This document shows positions 43,216 through 50,247 of a stretch of 64,000 bases of DNA, piece after piece. The position numbers were made by a program, and so were the translations under genes. The stretch lies in NCBI GenBank assembly GCA_934476235.1, contig CAKSNL010000001.1, forward strand, positions 504,710 to 568,709. The letters run 5' to 3'. Position 1 is the stretch's first letter, and each line of letters begins with the position of its first letter. Source of the DNA: an uncultured Clostridia bacterium (lineage in GTDB: Bacteria > Bacillota > Clostridia > CAKSNL01 > HGM11501). The notes under the pieces are model-generated. The model searched no databases. It worked only from the letters and a program-made list of their open reading frames with translations, and was not told the DNA's origin.

Positions 43216-43871
43216 TATTCACCTTCGTTTATCGCGCTTATATCGAAGAACTTCATAAGCTCGGGATGGGGATTTGATATGCACTCTCTGCCGTATACCG
43301 GTCCGAGAGGCGCGGCAATTTCGGCTCCGTGCTCGACTGCGGCTTTAACATCCGACACACTGCCCGTTACAACCAAGGTAACGAGTCTTCCGCCCAGGCG
43401 CTCTTCTTTATGAAGAAGCCTTACCGACGCGGCTTTTAACATCGCGTCAAGTCCGACAACCGCCGCGGTAAAACCGGAAACCTCAAATATTCCGAGCGAC
43501 TTTTTGTAAGGCTCCATTGAATACTCGGCACCCTTAAAGTTTTTCGGCATTTTTTTATTGAATTTATCTCTGTTTATGTCAAGAAGGTATGCCATCTTTT
43601 CCGCATCCTCGGACGGGCGGGGAATAATGTGCGACACTATAAACCTGCCGACCGATTTTGCATATGCCTCTCCGCGCTCAATCGCCGCCTCAACTGCGGC
43701 AACGCTTCCCTCAATCTTCACGCCCATAATGAGCGGAGCGGGAATTTTCGGTGCAAACGGTCTGTTACGGTCAAACGCGATGATTTTTATATCTGCCGCC
43801 TTTGCCATTAGATCCGCCGCAACGAGCGCCGTGGTAAAAGAGTATACCTCTATCATTCCGAATGCGTTCAT
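43215..43871 (-). CDS. BMC-T trimer shell protein (tandem BMC domains)
   Basis: A 218-residue shell protein with two BMC domains (about 1-105 and 125-210), each showing the fold's start motif: NAFGMIEVYSFTTALVAAD and KSLGIFEVSGFTAAVVGLD. A 25-residue linker (YLLDINRDKFNKKMPKNFKG) between them is longer than in most single-layer trimers. It forms pseudohexagonal tiles in the compartment facet, possibly with a larger gated pore. It has no cluster cysteine, unlike the other trimer of the locus. One-base overlap with pduL. Confidence 0.88.
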   Translation of the reverse strand: MNAFGMIEVYSFTTALVAADLMAKAADIKIIAFDRNRPFAPKIPAPLIMGVKIEGSVAAVEAAIERGEAYAKSVGRFIVSHIIPRPSEDAEKMAYLLDINRDKFNKKMPKNFKGAEYSMEPYKKSLGIFEVSGFTAAVVGLDAMLKAASVRLLHKEERLGGRLVTLVVTGSVSDVKAAVEHGAEIAAPLGPVYGRECISNPHPELMKFFDISAINEGE

Positions 43872-43893
43872 TAAATTTCAATCCTCTCGGGTT

Positions 43894-45285
43894 TTATACA
43901 ATGTGGAAGCCGTCAACAAGAACGCATCTTCTGCTCCTTGTGAATGAATGAGCCGCGGTGAGTCCTTCACCGGTGGGTCCTGCTATTGTAAATGTGGTAT
44001 AGCCCTCACCGCCGGCACCGATGCCTGCGTATGACGGAGCGTTTTTAACGAAAATGGTTGTTTCAACCGCTCTTGCAAAGCGCGTCAAATGGTCAACATT
44101 CTTGGAGTGGATGTGAGCCGAGTGTCTGTTTCCGTGTTCAGCCTCAACCGCCCAGTCGATTGCCTGGTCGATATTGTCAACGCGGACGATTGCAAGTATC
44201 GGCATCATGAGCTCAGTCTGAACGAAGGGATGGTTTTTATCCGTTTCGCAGATAATGAGCTTTGTATCAGCCGGTGCGCTGATTCCTACAGCCGAGAGAA
44301 ACTTAAGTGCGTCGCGTCCGACCCAGTCTTTATTAATGGAGTATTTTCCGTCCTTCTCCTTGGTGCAGAGCTTAACAAGACGGTCTATCTCATCGCCCTT
44401 TACAAGGAAAGCTCCGTGCTTCTGCATCTCGCTTATAAGCTCGTCTGCAATGTTCTTAAATGCAAAGCACTCCTTCTCGGCGATGCAGGGAAGATTATTG
44501 TCAAAGCTTGCGCCGTTAACGATGTCCTCTGCCGCCTTCTTGATGTCCGCCGTATCGTCAACTATAACGGGGGGATTTCCCGCGCCCGCGCCGATTGCCT
44601 TCTTGCCGGAGGACAAAAGCGCCTTAACAACGCCGGGTCCGCCTGTTGCAACAAGCATTCTGACGATGGGAGAATGCATCATCTCATCCGACGATTCCTT
44701 GGTGGGCTTTTCAACCGAAACAACGATATTTTCGGGACCGCCCGCCTCCAAAACCGCTCTGTTTACAAGGTCAACCGCGTAGTTTGCAGTCTTCGCCGCA
44801 TGGGGATGGGGGTTGAATACAACGCCGTTTCCGCCCGCAATCATGCCCATTGAGTTACAAAGAACGGTCTCGGACGGGTTGGTCGACGGGGTGATGCTTC
44901 CGATAACTCCGTAAGGAGCCATCTCGATCAGGGTCAATCCGTCGTCGCCCGTTATAGCCGTGGGATGAAGATCCTCGGTTCCGGGAGTCTTCTTTGCAAC
45001 GAGCTGGTGCTTTATTATCTTGTCGGCAACTCTGCCCATGCCTGTTTCTTCAACGCCGAGCTTTGCCATCGCCTCAGCCTCTTCCATAGTGAGACGTCTG
45101 ATATTTTTTATCATTTCTTCACGCTGTGCGACAGTATAGTTCTTAAGCTCCTTATAAGCCTTCTGAACTGCGTTAAGCGCGTCCGTCATATTCGTGAAAA
45201 CACCCTTTAAGTTTGTTTTTGCACCGGTTGTTTCCATCGACTTTATAACGCTTGCAACTATTTCGCTGATCTGTTTTTCGTTCAT
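43894..45285 (-). CDS. pduP: CoA-acylating aldehyde dehydrogenase (PduP-like)
   Basis: Oxidises propanal with NAD and CoA to propionyl-CoA in the compartment. The 463-residue protein has the nucleophile Cys267 in DNNLPCIAEKE, SITPSTNPSET in the nucleotide region and a GPTGEG loop near the C-terminus. The first 16 residues (NEKQISEIVASVIKSM) form an amphipathic helix with a short linker, typical of the PduP encapsulation peptide. NADH made here is reoxidised by the alcohol dehydrogenase. Situated between two trimer genes. Confidence 0.94.
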   Translation of the reverse strand: MNEKQISEIVASVIKSMETTGAKTNLKGVFTNMTDALNAVQKAYKELKNYTVAQREEMIKNIRRLTMEEAEAMAKLGVEETGMGRVADKIIKHQLVAKKTPGTEDLHPTAITGDDGLTLIEMAPYGVIGSITPSTNPSETVLCNSMGMIAGGNGVVFNPHPHAAKTANYAVDLVNRAVLEAGGPENIVVSVEKPTKESSDEMMHSPIVRMLVATGGPGVVKALLSSGKKAIGAGAGNPPVIVDDTADIKKAAEDIVNGASFDNNLPCIAEKECFAFKNIADELISEMQKHGAFLVKGDEIDRLVKLCTKEKDGKYSINKDWVGRDALKFLSAVGISAPADTKLIICETDKNHPFVQTELMMPILAIVRVDNIDQAIDWAVEAEHGNRHSAHIHSKNVDHLTRFARAVETTIFVKNAPSYAGIGAGGEGYTTFTIAGPTGEGLTAAHSFTRSRRCVLVDGFHIV

Positions 45286-45309
45286 TTTTATCCGGCCTTT
45301 CCTTATATA

Positions 45310-45858
45310 TTAAAGAATTGAATTCCAAATGCTTTCATCGGGTCTTGCGATTACCTCGCTGTCAAGATACGTACCTTCCTCGGCGATCTGTGCCTTCGCC
45401 TTTTCAATCGCCGCCTCGACCGCCGCAATCTCGCCCGTTATGAACATGTATGACTTTCCGCTCATGCCCTTAGCTATCCTTACCTCAATAAGCTTTACTA
45501 TCGCGGTCTTTGCCGCAACATCAGCCGCAACGATGATGGAGGACGCCGTGTAGGTCTCAAGTATTCCGAGCGCGGCAACGTTTCCGACCTCGGTCGCGCC
45601 GTATATCGCGGGGAAAATATCCTCATGCGGATTGCCCAGCACGAACGAATCGGCTAATTTTTCGGGCACATTCTTTTTTGCAGCCTCCACGGAAGCCTTG
45701 ACCGCTGAAAGCGCGCCGGCAACGATTACTATGTACTTGCCGGGGCAGACCGTCATCGCCGTCAGAATTTCAACGTCGGCGGTCTTTGCCATTATGTCCG
45801 CAGCCTTAACGCCCTTAGACACGTTAAAATATTCAACCATTCCTATTGCTTTCGGCAT
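45310..45858 (-). CDS. pduT: PduT-like BMC-T trimer with Fe-S cysteine
   Basis: A 182-residue tandem BMC-domain trimer (PKAIGMVEYFNVSKGVKAAD and LGILETYTASSIIVAAD repeats). Cys38 in TAMTVCPGKY occupies the position where PduT of Citrobacter/Salmonella holds a central 4Fe-4S cluster at the trimer pore, one Cys per subunit. This supports electron transfer through the shell. The adjoining PduS-like gene (13 bases upstream) supplies the natural partner. Whether the cluster is present cannot be shown from sequence. Confidence 0.88.
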   Translation of the reverse strand: MPKAIGMVEYFNVSKGVKAADIMAKTADVEILTAMTVCPGKYIVIVAGALSAVKASVEAAKKNVPEKLADSFVLGNPHEDIFPAIYGATEVGNVAALGILETYTASSIIVAADVAAKTAIVKLIEVRIAKGMSGKSYMFITGEIAAVEAAIEKAKAQIAEEGTYLDSEVIARPDESIWNSIL

Positions 45859-45871
45859 ATTCTGCTTCCTT

Positions 45872-47194
45872 TCACTGCTTTATAACTATCATTTTTTCGT
45901 CCGCCGAGTCTATAATTCCGTCAACCGGCGAATGAATGGGAAGCGAGAGTGCATTTTCCTTTGCTGCAGCGATAACATCGCCTTTTTTCACTCTGTCTCC
46001 CGCCTTAACGGTCGGAACGGAAGGCGCCCCGATCGACTGGCTTGTCTTTATCTTAAGTAAGGAAGGCTTGACCTCTCCCCCGTAAAGCGGTGCCGGAACG
46101 TTGTATTCTCCGACATTTAAGCGCGATATGAGCCGCGCCATGGGCACGAGCTTATACTCTCTTTCGGGATCCGCTCCCTTTGACTCAACGGGTTCGGGCT
46201 TAAGTCCGTTCTTTCTTAATTTTCCTTTATATATTCCTAAGAGCGCCGAGGGCGATAACGAGTGCGGACATGAATACATCTGGCAGACTCCGCAGCTTGC
46301 GCAGTAAAGTGCATTGTACAAGGGCTTGACATTCGCGTCGCCCGAGGCAATACACCTCATAAACGCCGCCGGATCGATAGGCTGACCCAGTAAGTGCCTG
46401 GGGCAAAGATCCGTGCAGGTTCTGCACTGGCAGCACACGCTCATCGCGCGCTTAACGCTTAAGGTTACATTCTCTTTCCGTCGCCTTATTATATTGTGAT
46501 CCTCCGGCATCACCAAAATCGCATTCGTTGTCTTGGTAACGCTTGCGGATTCATTTGACAGCATGCCCGTCATGGGACCGCCTGCTATAATCTCGGTCTT
46601 GTCGGCAGTCTTTCCGCCGGCTAAAGCGATAAGGTCCGAAAAAGAAGTCCCTAAGGGCGCGTAAAACGTTCCGGGATTTTTCACCTCGCCCGCAACGGTG
46701 ACGAACTTATGCGTCACCGGCGCGTTCTCAAAAATCGCCCGGTAAATATTATACATTGTCTCGACGTTATGCACGACGCATCCCACAGAAATCGGGATTC
46801 CGCCGGCGGGAACTATCCTTCCCGTCACGTCGTAAACCAAAATGACTTCATCGCCAGAGGGATATACCTCGTGCAAAATGTGAAGTCTGCCGTCCGGATA
46901 TCCGGAAAGCGCTTTTTTGACCGCGTTTACCGCACCGGTGTATGACCCCTTCACGGCAACGACGAATTCCTTAGCCCCGATCGTCTCCCTTACGGCAGAG
47001 AGGGCTTTTAATATCTTATCCGCTTCATTCTCAAGCAGAAGTCTGTGAAGCTTTAAAAGAGGTTCGCACTCCGCACAGTTCAATATGAGAGTGTCCGCCT
47101 TATCGGTCACCTTTCCGTATGCCGGGAAGCCTGCGCCTCCGGCGCCGGCAACGCCTGCGTTTTTCAATATCTCTTTTAATTTCAAAGTATCCAT
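45872..47194 (-). CDS. pduS: PduS-like flavin/iron-sulfur oxidoreductase (RnfC-related)
   Basis: A 440-residue RnfC-related protein with FMN/NADH-binding region (AGVAGAGGAGFPAYGK at the N-terminus, CAECEPLL, GDEVILVYDVTGR), a SLBB-like middle part and two ferredoxin motifs, CCQCRTCTDLCP and CASCGVCQMYSCP (about residues 260-315), plus a C-terminal barrel-sandwich-like domain (VKAGDRVKKGDVIAAA). In Pdu compartments PduS reduces cobalamin. No B12-dependent enzyme is present here, so NADH reoxidation or electron supply to the glycyl radical activase is more likely; this is inference. Confidence 0.9.
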   Translation of the reverse strand: MDTLKLKEILKNAGVAGAGGAGFPAYGKVTDKADTLILNCAECEPLLKLHRLLLENEADKILKALSAVRETIGAKEFVVAVKGSYTGAVNAVKKALSGYPDGRLHILHEVYPSGDEVILVYDVTGRIVPAGGIPISVGCVVHNVETMYNIYRAIFENAPVTHKFVTVAGEVKNPGTFYAPLGTSFSDLIALAGGKTADKTEIIAGGPMTGMLSNESASVTKTTNAILVMPEDHNIIRRRKENVTLSVKRAMSVCCQCRTCTDLCPRHLLGQPIDPAAFMRCIASGDANVKPLYNALYCASCGVCQMYSCPHSLSPSALLGIYKGKLRKNGLKPEPVESKGADPEREYKLVPMARLISRLNVGEYNVPAPLYGGEVKPSLLKIKTSQSIGAPSVPTVKAGDRVKKGDVIAAAKENALSLPIHSPVDGIIDSADEKMIVIKQ

Positions 47195-47200
47195 TTAAGA

Positions 47201-47479
47201 TCAAAACTCCAATTCATTGTCGGAATCAATAATTCCGACTATTGACGCGTCAATCGGGCAGTCCGGCTTATCAATGCCGACTCTTGCCGCGGAACCGGTC
47301 GCAACCAAAACGATTTCCCCTATTCCGCAGCCAACGTTGTCAACCGCCACAAATCTGTCAGACGGCTGAGCCTGTCCGAAGGCAGGCTCAACCACCATGA
47401 ATTTGCTTCCGACAAGATTTTCGTTTTTCCTTGTGGATACAATGCTTCCGATTACCTTTGCAATAATCAAACCGAGCAT
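47201..47479 (-). CDS. BMC-P pentamer shell protein (EutN/CcmL-like)
   Basis: A 92-residue vertex protein that caps the compartment's corners. Family signatures are GLIIAKVIGSIVSTRKNENL at the N-terminus, LVATGSAARVG and the C-terminal VGIIDSDNEL. Only one pentamer gene is present, which is sufficient for an icosahedral shell. ATG 47479 follows AAGGAAAGG; the stop is seven bases before the PduS-like start. Confidence 0.95.
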   Translation of the reverse strand: MLGLIIAKVIGSIVSTRKNENLVGSKFMVVEPAFGQAQPSDRFVAVDNVGCGIGEIVLVATGSAARVGIDKPDCPIDASIVGIIDSDNELEF

Positions 47480-47505
47480 CCTTTCCTTATCAGAAATTTA
47501 CGAAA

Positions 47506-47880
47506 TTACTTTATAACGGGAATGATCTTCTCAACATCCGAGTGAGGTCTGGGTATTACGTGAGTAGCGATGATCTCGCCGAGTCTGGACGCATTTGCCT
47601 GACCTGCCTCAACAGCGGACTTAACAGCTCCGACGTCGCCTCTTACCATAACGGTTACGAGTCCGGATCCGATCTTCTCGGTTCCTACAAGTGCAACGTT
47701 TGCTGCCTTTAACATTGCATCAGCTGCTTCAACTGCTGCTACAAGACCTCTTGTTTCAATCATACCTAATGCTTCGAGTGTCATTTTAACTTCCTCCTTG
47801 AATTTTACTTCTTCTTTAATTTCCGCGTTCGGTGCCGACATTTCGGGCTCCTTCTTTACGGGTTTTTTAGCTGTTGCCAT
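47506..47880 (-). CDS. BMC-H hexamer shell protein with charged N-terminal extension
   Basis: A PduA/PduJ-like shell protein, 124 residues in the long form. The last 92 residues form the canonical BMC domain (LGMIETRGLVAAVEAADAML, GSGLVTVMVRGDVGAVK, HVIPRPHSDVEK). The first 32 residues (MATAKKPVKKEPEMSAPN ... FKEEVK) are Lys/Glu/Pro-rich, probably disordered. Met33 is preceded by a perfect AAGGAGG eight bases upstream, so both long and short products seem possible, as known for PduB/PduB'. The long start has the weaker AAAGGCGG. Near-identical to the next hexamer gene, by duplication. Confidence 0.93.
   Translation of the reverse strand: MATAKKPVKKEPEMSAPNAEIKEEVKFKEEVKMTLEALGMIETRGLVAAVEAADAMLKAANVALVGTEKIGSGLVTVMVRGDVGAVKSAVEAGQANASRLGEIIATHVIPRPHSDVEKIIPVIK
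47784..47800 (-). promoter_or_regulatory. Internal ribosome binding site and start in the hexamer gene
   Basis: AAGGAGGAAGTTAAAATG: a perfect Shine-Dalgarno eight bases before an in-frame ATG at 47784, inside the reading frame of the long hexamer form. The same bases encode residues KEEVKM. It decides a 92-residue short form equal in length to ordinary PduA-like proteins. Confidence 0.75.
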
Positions 47881-47907
47881 TTAACCTACCGCCTTTCAAT
47901 CCTTAAA

Positions 47908-48183
47908 TCAGAACTTGGGCAGAATCTTCTCAACATCCTCGTGGGGTCTGGGTATTACGTGTACTGCGATGAGCTCGCCGAGTCTGGACGCCGCGCTCTG
48001 ACCTGCCTCAGTCGCTGCCTTAACGGCTCCGACGTCGCCTCTTACCATAACGGTTACGAGTCCGGATCCGATCTTCTCGGTTCCGATTAATGTTACCTCT
48101 GCAGCCTTAACCATTGCATCAGCTGCTTCAACTGCTGCGGTAAGACCTCTTGTTTCGATCATTCCTAATGCTTCTTTTGCCAT
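47908..48183 (-). CDS. BMC-H hexamer shell protein (PduA/PduJ-like)
   Basis: A 91-residue major shell hexamer with the full BMC domain (ALGMIETRGLTAAVEAADAM, KIGSGLVTVMVRGDVGAVKA, HVIPRPHEDVEKILP). The facets' narrow pores made by such hexamers admit propanediol and limit loss of propanal. Start ATG 48183 follows AGGAGG; no extension. It sits 22 bases after the alcohol dehydrogenase gene and 27 before its duplicate. Confidence 0.97.
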   Translation of the reverse strand: MAKEALGMIETRGLTAAVEAADAMVKAAEVTLIGTEKIGSGLVTVMVRGDVGAVKAATEAGQSAASRLGELIAVHVIPRPHEDVEKILPKF

Positions 48184-48205
48184 TTTAATATCCTCCTAAA
48201 ATGAT

Positions 48206-49747
48206 TTATTCATTTATTATTGCTATCTTTAACCCTGTCATTGCGAGGTTCGTTCTGTAAGCCTCGTTAATGTCAGAGAGTGCAAACTTGTGGGTGATGA
48301 GCTTCTTCATCGGAATTCCGATTGCCTGTGCTCTCTTTAAGAAATCAAAGGTCGTCGCGTAGTCGCGCAGCGTGTATACCCATGAGCCGACCGTCGTGAT
48401 CTCCTTGGAGCAGATGTCGAAGTGCGGATTAATCGTAGCGTCACCGCCGTTAATGAAGAATCCGAGCTCGCAGAGTCCGCCGCCGTTTCTTATGAATTTA
48501 TATATGTTGCTGTGTGCAACGGGAGAGCCTGTGCACTGAAACGCGAAGTCCGCAAGGTGACCGCCGAATGCATCGGAAACGGCGCCTGCAAGCTCCTCGA
48601 TTCCCTTATGGTCCTTAAAATTAACGCTCTTGTCCGCGCCCATCTCCTTTGAGAAGGCAAGACGCTTTTCGTTACCGTCCACCGCGACGATGTTCTCAAT
48701 TCCCATCGTACGCAGAACCGCGATGCAGATAAGACCGATAGGTCCGCAGCCCTGAACGACAACGCGTGAGTTGAATCTTAAGATTCCGGTCGTCTTCGCG
48801 CGCTCAACCGCGTGAACCAAAACCGCGCACGGCTCGATTAAGATTCTGGAATCCAAGTCAAGGTCGCTTACGTTAAATACCGTAGAGCCGCCTCTTATTA
48901 CAAGATAGTCGGCAAACCAGCCGTTTAAGTGCATATCGTCGTCCGGCAAAAGTCCGTAAACATCCGCTCCGCCGACGTTCTGCTTGTTAAGGTCAAACAT
49001 CGTGATGTCGGGATTATCCTTAAATATCATGCAGGTCACAACCTTGTCGCCGATATTTAAGGGCTTTCCGGCACTGTCCTTCTTAACGTTTTTGCCCATC
49101 TTCACGATCTCGCCGGTTCCCTCATGACCCAAAACAACGGGAATGAGTCCGAACGGATCTCTCTTAAATTCATGAGCGTCCGTTCCGCAGATACCGCAGC
49201 CCTCGACCTTGACCAGAATATCATCGTCCCCGAGCTCGGGAATAGGATATTCCTTAATGTCAAAGTTTTCAAGCTTTGTGAGCATCGCGACTCTTGAGGT
49301 CTTCGGAATCTCGCCCGAGGAAGCCTTGGGAGCCGGTGCCTTGGAACCCGTCGTCATCTCGGCGAGCACCTGCTGAACGATAGCCTGAATCTTGTCCTGA
49401 TTCATATCCATAGCTATTCTCCTTTGATTTATTTTGTTTTCAATAATACTGTCCTCAATAACACCGACAGAAGCAAACTCCGCCTTTTCATCGCCCTTGT
49501 AAACGATAAACCGCGGCGAATCCACCGTGACGGCGCCTATTGCATTTAATACCGCGCGAAGGCTCTTTGTATTCTTCTCCGCCTTTAATGCCGATTTTAA
49601 CTGCTTTCCGGATGCCGCATAGCCGCCGCACTCGACAAGGTAGTAGATAAATTCGTCCGCCCTGCCTTTCGGCACCTTATAGGTTAAAGGACCTTTTATC
49701 CCGCGGGCAAGCTTTTCGGCTTGTTCCTTTAAGCTTATAAAAGCCAC
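48206..49747 (-). CDS. Zinc alcohol dehydrogenase, frame joined to an unknown 112-residue N-terminal domain
   Basis: The 513-codon frame has two parts. Residues 113-513 are a medium-chain zinc dehydrogenase (GCGICGTDAHEFK and LGHEGTGEIVKMG for the catalytic zinc, VVQGCGPIGLICIAV for NAD), which would reduce propanal to propanol and regenerate NAD in the compartment. Its own N-terminus, MDMNQDKIQAIVQQVLAEM, is a typical encapsulation peptide. Residues 1-112 are an unrelated domain of unknown family. Met113 (49411) has a strong ribosome site (AAAGGAG) inside the frame, so the native arrangement was probably two genes. The first part starts at GTG 49747 after GGGGAGG. Other compartments of the Pdu type use iron-type PduQ instead. 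Confidence 0.9.
   Translation of the reverse strand: MAFISLKEQAEKLARGIKGPLTYKVPKGRADEFIYYLVECGGYAASGKQLKSALKAEKNTKSLRAVLNAIGAVTVDSPRFIVYKGDEKAEFASVGVIEDSIIENKINQRRIAMDMNQDKIQAIVQQVLAEMTTGSKAPAPKASSGEIPKTSRVAMLTKLENFDIKEYPIPELGDDDILVKVEGCGICGTDAHEFKRDPFGLIPVVLGHEGTGEIVKMGKNVKKDSAGKPLNIGDKVVTCMIFKDNPDITMFDLNKQNVGGADVYGLLPDDDMHLNGWFADYLVIRGGSTVFNVSDLDLDSRILIEPCAVLVHAVERAKTTGILRFNSRVVVQGCGPIGLICIAVLRTMGIENIVAVDGNEKRLAFSKEMGADKSVNFKDHKGIEELAGAVSDAFGGHLADFAFQCTGSPVAHSNIYKFIRNGGGLCELGFFINGGDATINPHFDICSKEITTVGSWVYTLRDYATTFDFLKRAQAIGIPMKKLITHKFALSDINEAYRTNLAMTGLKIAIINE
49403..49428 (-). promoter_or_regulatory. Internal ribosome binding site and start of the alcohol dehydrogenase proper
   Basis: ATCAAAGGAGAATAGCTATG on the minus strand puts a strong AAAGGAG seven bases before ATG 49411, inside an open frame. 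Translation from here gives a 401-residue zinc dehydrogenase with an encapsulation-type helix at its very N-terminus. The frame joins the upstream domain without a stop; one A less in the AAAA tract at 49429-49436 would create TAA directly after IIENK. Confidence 0.7.
49412..49747 (-). other. Unknown 112-residue domain encoded ahead of the alcohol dehydrogenase
   Basis: Residues 1-112 of the joint frame form a compact alpha/beta-looking domain (GGYAASGKQLKSALKAEKN, NAIGAVTVDSPRFIVYKGDE) that I do not recognise. It is not a BMC domain, not PduM and not part of known zinc dehydrogenases. It starts at GTG 49747 with a strong GGGGAGG ribosome site and follows the GlcG-like gene without a gap. Confidence 0.6.
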
Positions 49748-50242
49748 TTAAAATTCCTCCCCGAAAGCCTTGGCGCCGAACGCGGACAAATACGCGTCCT
49801 CCTCCTCGGTTCCGCCAGATACTCCGAGTCCCCCTATTATCTTACCGTTCCTTTTAAGCGGATTTCCTCCGCCGAAAACGGCAATCTTTCCGGGGTCGGT
49901 GAACTGTATTCCGTAAAGCGGACCGCCGGGATTTGCGAGCGGCTTCAAGTCCGATGTCGCCATCTTCAAAGAAACCGAGGTATATGCCTTTGACACCGCG
50001 ACGGCATAGCTTGCTATAAATGAACCGTCCGCCGCGTGAACTAAGATTACATTCCCTCCGGCATTTGCGATTGCAACGACCGCGCGGACACCGATTCTTT
50101 CAGCCTCCGATTCCACCTTTTCGGAAAGGCGCTTTGCCGCATCAAGCGATATATTTTCATTTGTATATGAAACGCTGCTTTTTCCGCACTCTAAATTTCT
50201 CTTAACAGCCTCAACTATCTCGGAAATCTTTTTATCGTCCAT
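49748..50242 (-). CDS. GlcG/HbpS-like protein (PduO C-terminal-domain family)
   Basis: A 164-residue protein of the DUF336 family (GlcG, HbpS, and the C-terminal domain of PduO): AVVAIANAGGNVILVHAADG, KAYTSVSLKMATSDL and GGLGVSGGTEEEDA are the typical segments. In other compartments the domain binds haem or cofactors, but its role is unsettled. The N-terminal helix DDKKISEIVEAVKRNLE resembles an encapsulation peptide, closely matching the one on the aldehyde dehydrogenase. It lacks the ATP:cobalamin adenosyltransferase part of PduO, consistent with a B12-free route. Confidence 0.88.
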   Translation of the reverse strand: MDDKKISEIVEAVKRNLECGKSSVSYTNENISLDAAKRLSEKVESEAERIGVRAVVAIANAGGNVILVHAADGSFIASYAVAVSKAYTSVSLKMATSDLKPLANPGGPLYGIQFTDPGKIAVFGGGNPLKRNGKIIGGLGVSGGTEEEDAYLSAFGAKAFGEEF

Positions 50243-50247
50243 AAAAA

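Larger units (their letters stand above)
47520..48183 (-). repeat. Tandem duplicated BMC-H genes
   Basis: The coding bases of 47520-47784 and 47920-48183 are nearly the same, including an identical stretch of more than 50 bases in the centre that covers the codons for GSGLVTVMVRGDVGAVK. Synonymous positions agree too, pointing to recent duplication or gene conversion between the two hexamer genes. Confidence 0.8.

Noticed and set aside
45872..47194. Cobalamin reductase as the function of the PduS-like protein
   Set aside because: No B12-dependent dehydratase, adenosyltransferase or reactivase gene is in the locus, so that Pdu role is unlikely here.
49748..50242. Full PduO adenosyltransferase
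   Set aside because: Only the C-terminal GlcG-like domain is present; the ATP-binding adenosyltransferase part is missing.
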